A DNA stretch of 64,000 bases from Rhodocyclaceae bacterium. Its GTDB lineage: Bacteria > Pseudomonadota > Gammaproteobacteria > Burkholderiales > Rhodocyclaceae. Positions 29,012 through 37,347 of the stretch are shown one piece after another. The position numbers and the translations under genes were made by a program. The notes beneath the pieces were generated by a model. That model had not been told where the DNA came from. It searched no databases and saw only the letters and a list, made by a program, of their open reading frames with translations. Each line of letters starts with the position of its first letter. The first letter of the stretch is position 1. The DNA is taken from NCBI GenBank assembly GCA_008080565.1, contig VIKE01000017.1:62001-126000 (forward strand), given 5' to 3'.

Positions 29012-30262
29012 AGCAGGCAAAGTTGCGTTCGAGGCATCACGCGGACTATTGGAAACATTCTCCGAACGAGCCAGCATGACACCAAGCCAGACATAAATAA
29101 ACGTACCCTCGCTAAACGTCGAGAAATGCGAATTGAACAGACTCGTTGCACACCACGCCAAGAGAACCCCTGCGCCAAGCAATCGCCAGGGCTGAGAACA
29201 CGGCTGGCGCAAAGCCGTGACGATTAGCACCAGAAAAACCGCCAGCCCTATTAGTCCATGCTCGGTGGCAATCTTCATAAACTGATTGTGGGGATCTGAC
29301 GACTCCGTCCCGGCTACGCCTTCTTGACCTGCAACCTTGCGGCCATATGCTTCCTTGAACGCGCCTGTTCCATATCCAATTAGTGGGTTGTCCTGTATCA
29401 GCTCGACGGTGTTTTTCCAGAAAATCACCCTGATCCCCATGTCGGTTGGCTTTGTACTTTGGGTGTAATGCTGAAGCTCGTATGTTGCCAGTTCGATACG
29501 CTCTCTGGACTTTGGCGACAGCACAAGCGCGGCGAGTACGCAAAACCCAAGCAGCAAAACAACAATTGCTCCTTTAAATCCTCGGCGATTCTGCCCAGAA
29601 AACAAGTATCCGAGAATGGCTACCGCCGTGCAGACCAACAAGACTAGATACCCGCTCCGTCCCGGCGTTACCAGAACAATGTTCGAGACCAATACCGCCG
29701 CAACCATGAAAAAAACTCGTTTCATCCTTGCAGTCTGGCTATCCAGAGCAAGGAAAACCGCACCAAATGCCCCGACAGCAAACATCATCCCTTGCGTTGC
29801 ATGATTGCGTAAATAAACGCCTGGCTCCGTCGGAAAACTGGGGACGGATATATTCATAAGCCACATGCCGAAAGACACGACGGCACTCAGACAGAGAACA
29901 CCGACAAAAATCTCAAGAAACTTTTGTTTCCAGCGAACATCAGGGAAAAGAGAAAGTGCAATGGGCAACAGCAGTATTTTTCGCCAACCATTCAGGATAG
30001 TCAGCGCTACGCCAGTTGGTGCGATGCTGTAAAGGACACCAATCGCAATGACTACATAGAAAAGCATGACCATTTTCACGACGGGCTGGCGCCACGTTGC
30101 CCACAACCGTTGCCGCAACTCCGCAGAACTCATGACAACGACGACCAATAAAAACTCAGCCAGATTGGCCACTGGCGGGGAAAACAGCAGACCGATGGCT
30201 GTCGCGATGGTCATCGCGCAAGCGGCGGAATGACTACTAAAAGAATATGAGAACAATTTCAT
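29006..30262 (-). CDS. waaL: O-antigen ligase family protein
   Basis: A 418-residue polytopic protein with roughly ten to twelve hydrophobic segments. The Wzy_C/WaaL region is marked by TPGRSGYLVLLVC, the large periplasmic loop GYGTGAFKEAYGRK and the DPHNQFMKIATEHG motif with the conserved histidine. It would join O-polysaccharide, or another undecaprenyl-linked glycan, to lipid A core in the periplasm. Enzyme subtype is inferred from the surrounding lipopolysaccharide genes. AT content is a little higher than average here. Confidence 0.75.
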   Translation of the reverse strand: MKLFSYSFSSHSAACAMTIATAIGLLFSPPVANLAEFLLVVVVMSSAELRQRLWATWRQPVVKMVMLFYVVIAIGVLYSIAPTGVALTILNGWRKILLLPIALSLFPDVRWKQKFLEIFVGVLCLSAVVSFGMWLMNISVPSFPTEPGVYLRNHATQGMMFAVGAFGAVFLALDSQTARMKRVFFMVAAVLVSNIVLVTPGRSGYLVLLVCTAVAILGYLFSGQNRRGFKGAIVVLLLGFCVLAALVLSPKSRERIELATYELQHYTQSTKPTDMGIRVIFWKNTVELIQDNPLIGYGTGAFKEAYGRKVAGQEGVAGTESSDPHNQFMKIATEHGLIGLAVFLVLIVTALRQPCSQPWRLLGAGVLLAWCATSLFNSHFSTFSEGTFIYVWLGVMLARSENVSNSPRDASNATLPAS

Positions 30263-30291
30263 GGAGCTTCCAAGGACTCAGCTGGTGATGA

Positions 30292-31101
30292 TCAAGCGAA
30301 TACCGATTTGATGCAAACGATCCACTCCCGCAATTGCCTGCGTCGAAAGATGTTCCAGCGGTTTCGTAGAATATTGTACGTGCGGCTATGTTTCTGCCGA
30401 CTGCCATCAAGCAAGCTATCAAAAATACCGGTAACGCTTCCCTGTTCGACGACAGGGTGCCGTAGCCAGTATTGGGGCGTTCCCGTGGCCGCATCGATTT
30501 GACACATCAAATGGTCAGCGGACAGTGTGACGGGATTGCCGTCCAGCCATTTTAATCGGCGCTGCATGGCAAGAAGGTCATAAACACAGGCTTCAGCCGT
30601 CGGTATCGGAAGTTCGACCAAGGGCCCTTTTGACATGAAATAGCTGTCGGGTACTTTGGTATCCAGCCCCCCGAGAAACACCATCCAGCCGGGTGGCAAT
30701 TCTTCAGCGGCCTTCATGGCAGCATCAAAGCCCGCCGCAAAGCCTTTACTGAGCACTGCATCGTCCTCGAACACCAATACCCGTCGATAGCCACGCGTTA
30801 CAGAGTCTTTCCAGACTTGAATATTCTTCATCACGAGGGACTGATGCGCACGTTTCAGGCAGGATGGCCCGAACACCCGATCAATTGCCGTGGAATCCAG
30901 CTCCGCCGCATCGTGGTCAAGCATGAAGGTAAAAGCGATGCCGTTTTTGGCCAGTTCTGCCTGAATGTGATCAATGCGGAATGACGACTTCACTGTCAGA
31001 ACATACACCGCATCTACCCAGGCATTGACTGATCGCACAGGGGGATTCTCGTGGCGCAATTTCATAAAAAACCCATATCTGGTAATGGTTTGCGCAACCA
31101 T
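30292..31101 (-). CDS. Glycosyltransferase family 25 (lipopolysaccharide)
   Basis: A 269-residue protein. VDAVYVLTVKSSFRIDHIQ, KNIQVWKDSVTRGYRRVLVFEDDAVLS and EACVYDLLAMQ are the GT25 signature, including the EDD metal-binding motif. Family members add galactose or other sugars to lipooligosaccharide. The start is uncertain because neither the first ATG nor the ATG at residue 13 (31065) has a good ribosome site. The gene lies between waaL and msbA on the same strand. Confidence 0.8.
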   Translation of the reverse strand: MVAQTITRYGFFMKLRHENPPVRSVNAWVDAVYVLTVKSSFRIDHIQAELAKNGIAFTFMLDHDAAELDSTAIDRVFGPSCLKRAHQSLVMKNIQVWKDSVTRGYRRVLVFEDDAVLSKGFAAGFDAAMKAAEELPPGWMVFLGGLDTKVPDSYFMSKGPLVELPIPTAEACVYDLLAMQRRLKWLDGNPVTLSADHLMCQIDAATGTPQYWLRHPVVEQGSVTGIFDSLLDGSRQKHSRTYNILRNRWNIFRRRQLREWIVCIKSVFA

Positions 31102-31138
31102 GGAATGAATGCGCTTTTCTTTAGAAAAACTCGGTAAA

Positions 31139-32911
31139 TTAGTCTTCGACTATAGCTTCTTCGCGTTGCAGACGCTGCAACTTGGCATAAACGCCATCCT
31201 GTGCCAGCAATTCGCCATGGCGGCCACGTTCGACGATCCGCCCCTGTTCAAGCACAACGATCAAGTCGGCACGTTCGATGGTCGATAGGCGGTGGGCGAT
31301 GACGATGGTGGTGCGGCCGACGATCAGAGTGTCGAGGGCGGCCTGGATCAGGCGTTCGGATTCGGTGTCGAGGGCCGAGGTGGCTTCGTCGAGGATGAGG
31401 ATCGGGGCGTTTTTGAGGAAGGCGCGGGCGATGGCCAGGCGTTGGCGCTGGCCGCCGGAGAGTTTGACGCCGTTTTCGCCGACTTCGGTATCCAGGCCCT
31501 TGTCCATCTGGCCGATGAATTCCCAGGCGTTGGCAGCCTTGGCGGCGGCGATGATTTCCTCTTCGGTGGATTGGCCGGCGAAACCGTAGGCGATGTTGGC
31601 GCGGACAGTGTCGTTAAACAGCACGACATCCTGACTGACCAGCGCGATGTTGTTACGCAGGCTTTCGAGCTTGAGTTCGTCGACGTGGTGGCCGTCGAGC
31701 AGCAGGCGGCCGGTGGTCAGGTGATAGAAGCGCGGAATCAGCGCCGCCATGGTCGTCTTGCCGCTACCCGAGGCGCCGACCAGAGCGACTGTCTGGCCCG
31801 GCATAATTTCCAGATTGATGTCTTCGAGCGCCGGCCGGCTGGTGCCCGGGTAGCTGAAATTGACCTGGTCGAATTTGAGGTGGCCGCTGGCGCGCTGGAG
31901 TTCAACACCACCGGTGTCGTCCTCCGGCATTTCGTCGAGCACCTGGAAGACGCTTTCGGCGGCGGCCAGGCCGCGCTGGAGCGGATTGCTGACGTCGGTC
32001 AGGCGTTTGACCGGGGCGAGCAGCATGAGCAGGGCCGTGACGAAGGAGAGGAACTCGCCGACCGTGGTGCCGTTCGGCCCGGCCGACTGGCGCAGGGCGA
32101 TGTAGGTGATGATGGCCACCGAGGTCGCCGCGGCGACCTGAGTCAGCGGCACGGTGGCGGCGGCGGCGGCGGCTTCGCGCATGGTGGCGCGGCGGTAGAC
32201 GTTGGTCGCCCCGTCGAAACGGGCCGCCTCGTATTTCTGGCCACCGAAAATCTTGACGACCTTGTGCGCGCCGACGGCTTCTTCGAGGATGTGGGTGATC
32301 AGGCCCATGGCCGAATAGCCGGAACGGCTGGCCGCCCGCAGGCGTTTGCTGAAAATCTTGATGACACCAAGAATGATCGGGCCGACGGTCAGGGCGATCA
32401 TCGTCAGTTTCCAGTCGAGATAGAGCAGGAAGCCGAGCAGGCCGAGGATGGTCAGGGTGTCGCGGATGACCGTGGTGAGCACGCCGGTGGCGGCCTGGGT
32501 GACGTTGGTCACGTCGTAGGCCACCTTGGAAATCAGGGTGCCGGTGGACTGGTCGTCGTAGAACTTGGTCGGCAGGGAGAGCAGGCGCCGGAACATGGCT
32601 TGCCGCAGATCGAGGACGACCTTGGCGGCGACCCAGGCCATCGAGTAACCACTGGCGTAAGTGGACACGCCGCGGATGATGAAGATGCCGATCATCGCGG
32701 CGGGAATCAGGATGATGTCGGTCTCGTCCTTGGCAACGAAGCCGCTGTCGAGCAGATGCTTCATGAGCGCCGGGAACAGCGGCTCGGTCGCCGCAGTCAT
32801 CACCATGCCGAGCACGCCCAAGGCAAAAACGCGCCAGTGCGGCCGAACCCAGGTCAGCAGGCGGCGATAAATCTGGCTGTTGGAATAGGCCGAGCTTGAG
32901 TTTTGAGTCAC
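31139..32911 (-). CDS. msbA: Lipid A export ABC transporter MsbA
   Basis: A 590-residue half-transporter with six transmembrane segments in the first 310 residues and a nucleotide-binding domain after. Walker A is GASGSGKTT, the signature is LSGGQRQR and Walker B is ILILDEATSALD. It flips lipid A core across the inner membrane at the end of the lipopolysaccharide locus. Translation begins with GTG at 32909-32911. Nothing suggests damage. Confidence 0.94.
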   Translation of the reverse strand: MTQNSSSAYSNSQIYRRLLTWVRPHWRVFALGVLGMVMTAATEPLFPALMKHLLDSGFVAKDETDIILIPAAMIGIFIIRGVSTYASGYSMAWVAAKVVLDLRQAMFRRLLSLPTKFYDDQSTGTLISKVAYDVTNVTQAATGVLTTVIRDTLTILGLLGFLLYLDWKLTMIALTVGPIILGVIKIFSKRLRAASRSGYSAMGLITHILEEAVGAHKVVKIFGGQKYEAARFDGATNVYRRATMREAAAAAATVPLTQVAAATSVAIITYIALRQSAGPNGTTVGEFLSFVTALLMLLAPVKRLTDVSNPLQRGLAAAESVFQVLDEMPEDDTGGVELQRASGHLKFDQVNFSYPGTSRPALEDINLEIMPGQTVALVGASGSGKTTMAALIPRFYHLTTGRLLLDGHHVDELKLESLRNNIALVSQDVVLFNDTVRANIAYGFAGQSTEEEIIAAAKAANAWEFIGQMDKGLDTEVGENGVKLSGGQRQRLAIARAFLKNAPILILDEATSALDTESERLIQAALDTLIVGRTTIVIAHRLSTIERADLIVVLEQGRIVERGRHGELLAQDGVYAKLQRLQREEAIVED

Positions 32912-32944
32912 AGATGGCGGTCGTCAGAAACGAAAGTCGACATT

Positions 32945-33487
32945 CTACCGATTCAGACCGATCAGGTCGGCGCTGTCGCGCGAGATGGACACGGTCGTCA
33001 CTGTCGAAAAATCGATTTGCAACTCGCTCCAGCGCGCTGGCGGCAAGTTCTGCCAGTGGGCGAGCAAGGTGCGGATGATGCCGGCGTGGGTGACGATGAC
33101 TGCCTCAGGAACGTCGAGCCCGGCGACAAAGGCCAGCGTCCGCTGTTGCAGCGCGGCGGGTGACTCGCCCCCGGGCGGCGCGTAGCCAGCGATGTCGGCG
33201 GCCCAGGCATCGAGCTCGTGGCGCGGAATGTCATCCCACGGTCGACCTTCCCAGTCACCGAAGTTCATTTCGGCCAAGCGGTCGTCGATGATTGGTTGGG
33301 GATGAAGGTGTCCGGCCAGTTGCCGACAGCGCAGCAGCGGACTGCTCCACACCGGCAGGCCGGGCGGCAATTCGGCGCGCAGGCGGGCAACATCGGCCAT
33401 TTCGATTTTGGCCGAAATTTCCAGTTGACCGTAGCAAATGCCCGGTTCGATGCTCGGCCTCGGGTGGCGGATCAGGTGGAGGCGCAC
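32945..33487 (-). CDS. cobC: Histidine phosphatase, CobC-like alpha-ribazole phosphatase
   Basis: A 180-residue protein. LIRHPRP holds the catalytic Arg-His, AEMNFGDWEGRPWDDIP is the CobC-type motif, and IVTHAGIIR the second catalytic His. It would remove the phosphate from alpha-ribazole phosphate during nucleotide-loop assembly, next to cobS and cobT. A dispersed-element copy sits just after GICYGQ and is read as LEISAKIEM, replacing the sequence that usually follows. Start is GTG. It overlaps the DUF938 methyltransferase gene by about 16 bases. Confidence 0.8.
   Translation of the reverse strand: MRLHLIRHPRPSIEPGICYGQLEISAKIEMADVARLRAELPPGLPVWSSPLLRCRQLAGHLHPQPIIDDRLAEMNFGDWEGRPWDDIPRHELDAWAADIAGYAPPGGESPAALQQRTLAFVAGLDVPEAVIVTHAGIIRTLLAHWQNLPPARWSELQIDFSTVTTVSISRDSADLIGLNR
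33398..33437 (+). repeat. Dispersed 38-bp element, copy 7
   Basis: Core with two mismatches at 33421-33434 and a well-preserved arm (TTTCGATTTTGGCC). In the phosphatase it is read as YGQLEIS, at the end of the conserved CYGQ. Confidence 0.75.
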
Positions 33488-34080
33488 GTTTCGCTCATTC
33501 GCCAGAGCAGGACAAAGTTATTCGACGGCATGGCCCGTTGCTCGACCAGTTCCAGCCCGCTTTGCCGGGCCAGCGCATCGACGGCGGTCGCATCGCGGAC
33601 GCCCTGATGCGGCGCCTTTTCTCGCAACGACTGATCGAAAGCGGCGTTGCTGTCACTGGTGTGGCGGCCATCGAACATGAAGGGGCCGTAAATGAAGAGC
33701 AGGCCACCCGGCTCCAGAACGGTGGGCAGGCCGGCGAAAAAGGCTTCGACCGCTTCCCACGACATGATGTGCAGGGTATTGGCGCTGTACACCGCGTCGT
33801 AACGGCCGTTCGGCCATGGACCGAGGACGTCGAATTCGCAGGGCGGCAGGACATTAGGCAGCGCGGCTTCGGCTAGCCAGGCGCGGATGCCGGGGAGGAA
33901 ATCCGGACGGTCCGAGGTTTGCCAGGTCAGATGCGGCAGTTGCGCGCCAAAATGGATGGCGTGCTGGCCGGTGCCGCTGCCGATTTCCAGGACCTGCCGG
34001 CAGTCGGCGAAGACCTCGCGGAGCACGGCGAGAATCGGCTCGCGGTTCTTTTCGGTGGAGGGGGCGTTGGTTATTTCCAT
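33472..34080 (-). CDS. DUF938 SAM-dependent methyltransferase
   Basis: A 202-residue class I methyltransferase-like protein. VLEIGSGTGQHAIHFG is the SAM-binding loop and DAVYSANTLHIMSWEAVE the acidic motif after it; YGPFMFDGRHTSDSNAAFD is typical of DUF938. The substrate is unknown. It overlaps the phosphatase gene and is downstream of cobS on the same strand, so it may be part of the cobalamin transcript or merely cotranscribed. Confidence 0.85.
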   Translation of the reverse strand: MEITNAPSTEKNREPILAVLREVFADCRQVLEIGSGTGQHAIHFGAQLPHLTWQTSDRPDFLPGIRAWLAEAALPNVLPPCEFDVLGPWPNGRYDAVYSANTLHIMSWEAVEAFFAGLPTVLEPGGLLFIYGPFMFDGRHTSDSNAAFDQSLREKAPHQGVRDATAVDALARQSGLELVEQRAMPSNNFVLLWRMSETCAST

Positions 34081-34146
34081 GATGGGAGACGTTCGGGCGA
34101 TGCCGGAAGCTTAACGGCAAATCGGCCGATGGACAGCCACCAACTG

Positions 34147-34186
34147 CCTTTCAATTTTGAGCATTTTTCCCGGTTGACCGTGGGAA
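34147..34186 (+). repeat. Dispersed 38-bp element, copy 8
   Basis: Exact core at 34170-34183, arm TTTCAATTTTGAGC. Intergenic, between the DUF938 gene and cobS. Confidence 0.85.
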
Positions 34187-34208
34187 TGCGTTTTTTGTCC
34201 CCGCTAAC

Positions 34209-34964
34209 TCAGAGACACGCCGCCAAACCAAGATAGAAAGCAATTTCGGCCAATTGCTGCACCGCCCCGAGGCAATCTCCGGTGTAGCCGCCGAGCCAGC
34301 GGCGGCATTTAGCGGCGAGCCAGAGGGTAGCCAGAGCCGCCAGGGCAACGGCGGTCAGTGCCGGCTCGGAGACCAACAGCAGTAACGGCAAGCCGGCGAA
34401 AACCAGCGCAAAAAGGAGCGGACCAAGGCCAAGCCGGGCGGCGACGGGGCGGGCCTTGCTGGTCTCGTCGTCGCGGGCGTAATCCATTGTCGCCATCAGA
34501 CTGACAGCGCAGAAGCGGGAAACGGCGTGGCCGGCGATCAACGCCGCCACGACTTGCCCGGCCGGCAGCGAGGAAAGCAAGGCGAACTTGCCGAGCAGGG
34601 CGAGGACGATGGCGATCACGCCATAGCTGCCGACCCGCGAATCCTTCATGATCGCCAGGATTTTCGCCTTGTCCCAACCGCCGCCGAGACCGTCGGCGGT
34701 GTCGGCAAGACCGTCCTCGTGGAAGGCGCCAGTCAGGGCGATGGTGGCGATCATGCTGAGCACGACGGCCACCGGCTGCACCCAGACTTGGCCGGCCAGC
34801 CAAAAAACCAGCGCTCCGACGCCGCCAACGAGCAAGCCGATGGCCGGCAAATAGCGCGCCGCCCGGGCCAGCCCGTCAGGCGAATAGCCGACCCAGCCGG
34901 GCACCGGCAGCCGGGTGAAGTAGCCGAGAGCGGCGAAGAAGGTAGCCAGCTCGCGGCGGATCAT
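34209..34964 (-). CDS. cobS: Adenosylcobinamide-GDP ribazoletransferase
   Basis: A 251-residue integral membrane protein with several hydrophobic segments. [19 protein letters not shown] followed by [11 protein letters not shown] is the metal-binding active-site region of CobS, which joins adenosylcobinamide-GDP to alpha-ribazole. Its start overlaps the cobT stop by four bases, so translation is coupled. Confidence 0.94.
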   Translation of the reverse strand: MIRRELATFFAALGYFTRLPVPGWVGYSPDGLARAARYLPAIGLLVGGVGALVFWLAGQVWVQPVAVVLSMIATIALTGAFHEDGLADTADGLGGGWDKAKILAIMKDSRVGSYGVIAIVLALLGKFALLSSLPAGQVVAALIAGHAVSRFCAVSLMATMDYARDDETSKARPVAARLGLGPLLFALVFAGLPLLLLVSEPALTAVALAALATLWLAAKCRRWLGGYTGDCLGAVQQLAEIAFYLGLAACL

Positions 34965-36013
34965 GCTTTGTCAGATACGCCAGCTGACTCAAAACTGGCC
35001 ATCTCATTGAGGAAATTGACCGAGGCCTGAACGAGCGGGAAGGCCAGCGCGGCGCCGGTCCCTTCGCCGAGGCGCAGGCCGAGATCGAGCAAGGGTTCGG
35101 CACCGAGCGCCGCCAACTGGGCGGCGTGGCCGGCTTCGGCCGAGCGGTGGCAGAACACGCTGTATTCGGCGAGCGCCGGGGCCAGCCGGGTGGCGGTCAG
35201 GGCCGCCGAGCCCACGATGAAGCCATCGATGAGCAAGGTCATCTTCGCTTCGGCAGCGCCGAGCATGGCGCCGACCATCATGGCGATTTCGAAGCCGCCG
35301 AATTCGGCCAGCACGGCCAGCGGCTCGTTGCTGCCGCCGACGGCGCGATAGCGGTTGAGCGCCTTTTCGAGCAGCGCCTGTTTGCGCGCCAGCCCGGCAT
35401 CATCGAGCCCGGTACCGCGACCGATGCAGTCGGCGAGCGGCAGGCCGGTCAGGCAGTGGGTGATCAGCGAGGCGGCGGCGGTATTGCCGATACCCATTTC
35501 GCCGAAACCGACGACGTTGCAACCGTTGATCGCCAGGTTGCGGCTGATTTCGGCACCTCGGGCGATGGCCTGGGCGCATTGCTCGGCGGTCATCGCCGGC
35601 TCTTCAATGTAATTGGCCGTGCCGGCGGCGATCTTGGCGTCGATCAGCCCCGCACGTTTGCCGAAATCGTGCGCCACGCCGGCGTCGATGATGGCCAGAT
35701 GCAGGCCGTTCTGGCGGGCGAAAACGTTGATCGCGGCGCCGCCAGCCAGGAAGTTTTCGACCATCTGCCAGGTCACATTCTGCGGGTAGGCCGAGACACC
35801 AGCCCTGGCCGCGCCGTGGTCACCGGCGAAAACCAGCAAATGCGGCCGGCCGAATTCCGGATCAAGCCGTTGCTGGATCAGGCCGATCTGGATGGCCGTG
35901 CGTTCGAGCAGACCGAGCGCGCCGAGCGGCTTGGTCTTGCGGTCAACGCGATTTTTGAGCGAATTTTCGATTCCCCGGTCCGGGGCGGTGATCTTGAAGT
36001 CCAACGAATGCAT
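34961..36013 (-). CDS. cobT: Nicotinate-nucleotide:dimethylbenzimidazole phosphoribosyltransferase
   Basis: A 350-residue CobT from the ATG at 36011-36013, which has a GGAG site; an upstream extension is the riboswitch leader. [26 protein letters not shown] and [14 protein letters not shown] are the conserved segments, and [12 protein letters not shown] carries the catalytic glutamate. It makes alpha-ribazole phosphate from dimethylbenzimidazole, the lower ligand made by BluB encoded nearby. Controlled by the upstream cobalamin riboswitch; leads the cobT-cobS-DUF938-cobC run. Confidence 0.95.
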   Translation of the reverse strand: MHSLDFKITAPDRGIENSLKNRVDRKTKPLGALGLLERTAIQIGLIQQRLDPEFGRPHLLVFAGDHGAARAGVSAYPQNVTWQMVENFLAGGAAINVFARQNGLHLAIIDAGVAHDFGKRAGLIDAKIAAGTANYIEEPAMTAEQCAQAIARGAEISRNLAINGCNVVGFGEMGIGNTAAASLITHCLTGLPLADCIGRGTGLDDAGLARKQALLEKALNRYRAVGGSNEPLAVLAEFGGFEIAMMVGAMLGAAEAKMTLLIDGFIVGSAALTATRLAPALAEYSVFCHRSAEAGHAAQLAALGAEPLLDLGLRLGEGTGAALAFPLVQASVNFLNEMASFESAGVSDKA

Positions 36014-36024
36014 CCGATTCTCCA

Positions 36025-36085
36025 AAAGAAAAAAGGGCCTCGCGACGACGTCTGGCGAATTCGCCAAAACGCTGCCGCGAAACCC
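36025..36085 (-). terminator. Riboswitch terminator before cobT
   Basis: On the minus strand GGGTTTCGCG pairs with CGCGAGGCCC (two G-U pairs), enclosing a smaller hairpin, and is followed by a T-rich run just before the cobT ribosome site. It fits the expression platform of the cobalamin riboswitch, as the OFF state. Confidence 0.65.
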
Positions 36086-36109
36086 TGTCCACAGGCTTCC
36101 CAAGAGGAT

Positions 36110-36255
36110 TCGACACGTCTTCTGGCTTTCGGATCAGCCGGAGCGCTGCGCCTTCCCGGTTTTCACCAGTGGCATCGTGCAGCATCCGTCCCCGATTACA
36201 GCGGCGGGCCCGCCCCGGAATTGAGGATTAACTCGCACCGGGTTCCGTTTCGTCG
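36110..36255 (-). ncRNA. Cobalamin riboswitch for cobT-cobS
   Basis: The minus-strand leader carries the conserved set in order: GGAACCCGGTG, GGCGGGCCCGCCGCTGTAA, GCCACTGGTGAAAACCGG, GAAGGC and the B12 box AGCCAGAAGAC. Binding of cobalamin would favour the terminator that follows, lowering cobT and cobS. Boundaries are approximate. Confidence 0.9.
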
Positions 36256-36261
36256 AATCGG

Positions 36262-36296
36262 GGTGGATTATACCGACCCGTTCGCCGACAATGCAT
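36262..36296 (-). promoter_or_regulatory. Probable promoter of the cobT riboswitch leader
   Basis: A perfect TATAAT on the minus strand (36267-36272) lies just upstream of the riboswitch; a weak -35 candidate falls near the cobU start. The spacing is not ideal. Confidence 0.45.
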
Positions 36297-36300
36297 CCCC

Positions 36301-36867
36301 ATGAAAGAACTGATCCTCGGTGGCGCACGCTCGGGCAAGAGCCTCTTGGCTGAACAACGCGCCCGCGAATCGGCCGAAAAACGCGGCCTGAAAGTCGTCT
36401 ATCTCGCCACCGCCCAGGCCCTCGACGGCGAAATGGAGCGCCGCGTCGCCCACCACCGCGAACGCCGGCCAGCCGAGTGGGGCTGTACCGAAGAAACCCT
36501 GCACCTCGCCGCCCGCCTGCGCGAACTGGCGGCGCCGGACACCTGTTTGCTGATCGATTGCCTGACCCTGTGGCTATCCAACCTGCTCTTCGCCGGCAAA
36601 GCCGCGACGCAGGCCGAAGCCGGCGAGGCGATCGACTGCCCGCTGTTCCGCGAAGAAACCGCCGCGCTGATCGACCTGCTGCCGCAATTGCCCGGCCACA
36701 TCATTCTCGTCTCCAACGAAGTCGGCTGGGGCATCGTCCCGATGCATCCCGTCTCCCGGCTATTCGCCGACGAACAGGGCCGCCTCAACCAGCGCGTCGC
36801 GGCTGTTTGCGATCAGGTCACGCTGGTCGCCGCCGGATTGCCGCTGAGCCTCAAACAGCCCGGCTAA
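36301..36867 (+). CDS. cobU: Adenosylcobinamide kinase/guanylyltransferase
   Basis: A 188-residue CobU. GGARSGKSLLAEQRA is the P-loop and HHRERRPAEW contains the histidine that is guanylylated. It activates adenosylcobinamide to its GDP form for CobS. It is divergent from the riboswitch and cobT. The start codon has no strong Shine-Dalgarno sequence. Full length. Confidence 0.94.
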   Translation: MKELILGGARSGKSLLAEQRARESAEKRGLKVVYLATAQALDGEMERRVAHHRERRPAEWGCTEETLHLAARLRELAAPDTCLLIDCLTLWLSNLLFAGKAATQAEAGEAIDCPLFREETAALIDLLPQLPGHIILVSNEVGWGIVPMHPVSRLFADEQGRLNQRVAAVCDQVTLVAAGLPLSLKQPG

Positions 36868-36921
36868 CCACGCTGCGCTGTGCTAGCCTGACCAGCCACC
36901 CGGCACGTTCAGGAGAACGCC

Positions 36922-37347
36922 ATGCCCCTTTTCACCCGCCTCACCGCCTTGCGCGAAGTCATCGCCAAACACGCCACCCTGCCCGTCCGCATCAGCCGGC
37001 CGGATGACACCGCGGGCCTTTACATCTGGCCCTGGCGCATCGAAGAAGATACCCGCGTGCGCAGCACACCGTTGCCGCGCACGCCCGACAACGATCCGCT
37101 GAGCGGCGCCCCGGCCCCGGCCATTCATTTTCTCGTGCTGGCCAGCACCAATCTGGATGGCGAGACGATCAGCGCCCTCGAGTCCGCCCGCCGGTCGCTG
37201 CTCGAAACCCCGGTTTTCGAGGTTGGCAACGGTCGGGTCAGCGTCATGCCGGCCACCCTGAGCACCAGCGAACTGACCGACCTGTTCACCGCCGCCGCTA
37301 TCCCGCTACGGCTTTGCCTGGCTTATACGCTGCGTTCGACGGGCTGA
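36922..37347 (+). CDS. DUF4255/Pvc16-N-like protein
   Basis: A 141-residue protein. [38 protein letters not shown] and [10 protein letters not shown] loosely resemble the Pvc16 N-terminal domain (DUF4255), which caps contractile injection-system tubes. I recognise it only weakly. Here it stands alone between cobU and the convergent cobQ, with no tail, sheath or baseplate genes near. A GGAG-like site precedes the ATG. It overlaps the end of cobQ by about 25 bases. Confidence 0.5.
   Translation: MPLFTRLTALREVIAKHATLPVRISRPDDTAGLYIWPWRIEEDTRVRSTPLPRTPDNDPLSGAPAPAIHFLVLASTNLDGETISALESARRSLLETPVFEVGNGRVSVMPATLSTSELTDLFTAAAIPLRLCLAYTLRSTG

Noticed and set aside
31292-32899. Long open frame opposite msbA
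   Set aside because: It is an antisense shadow of a GC-rich gene with no start site or family similarity.
33225-33260. CCACGGTCGACC in the CobC-like gene
   Set aside because: It encodes the conserved GRPWDD motif and lacks the AT arm.
35935-35970. Near-match in cobT (GCGGTCAACGCG with an AT-rich flank)
   Set aside because: The core is broken and the encoded [12 protein letters not shown] is native in CobT.
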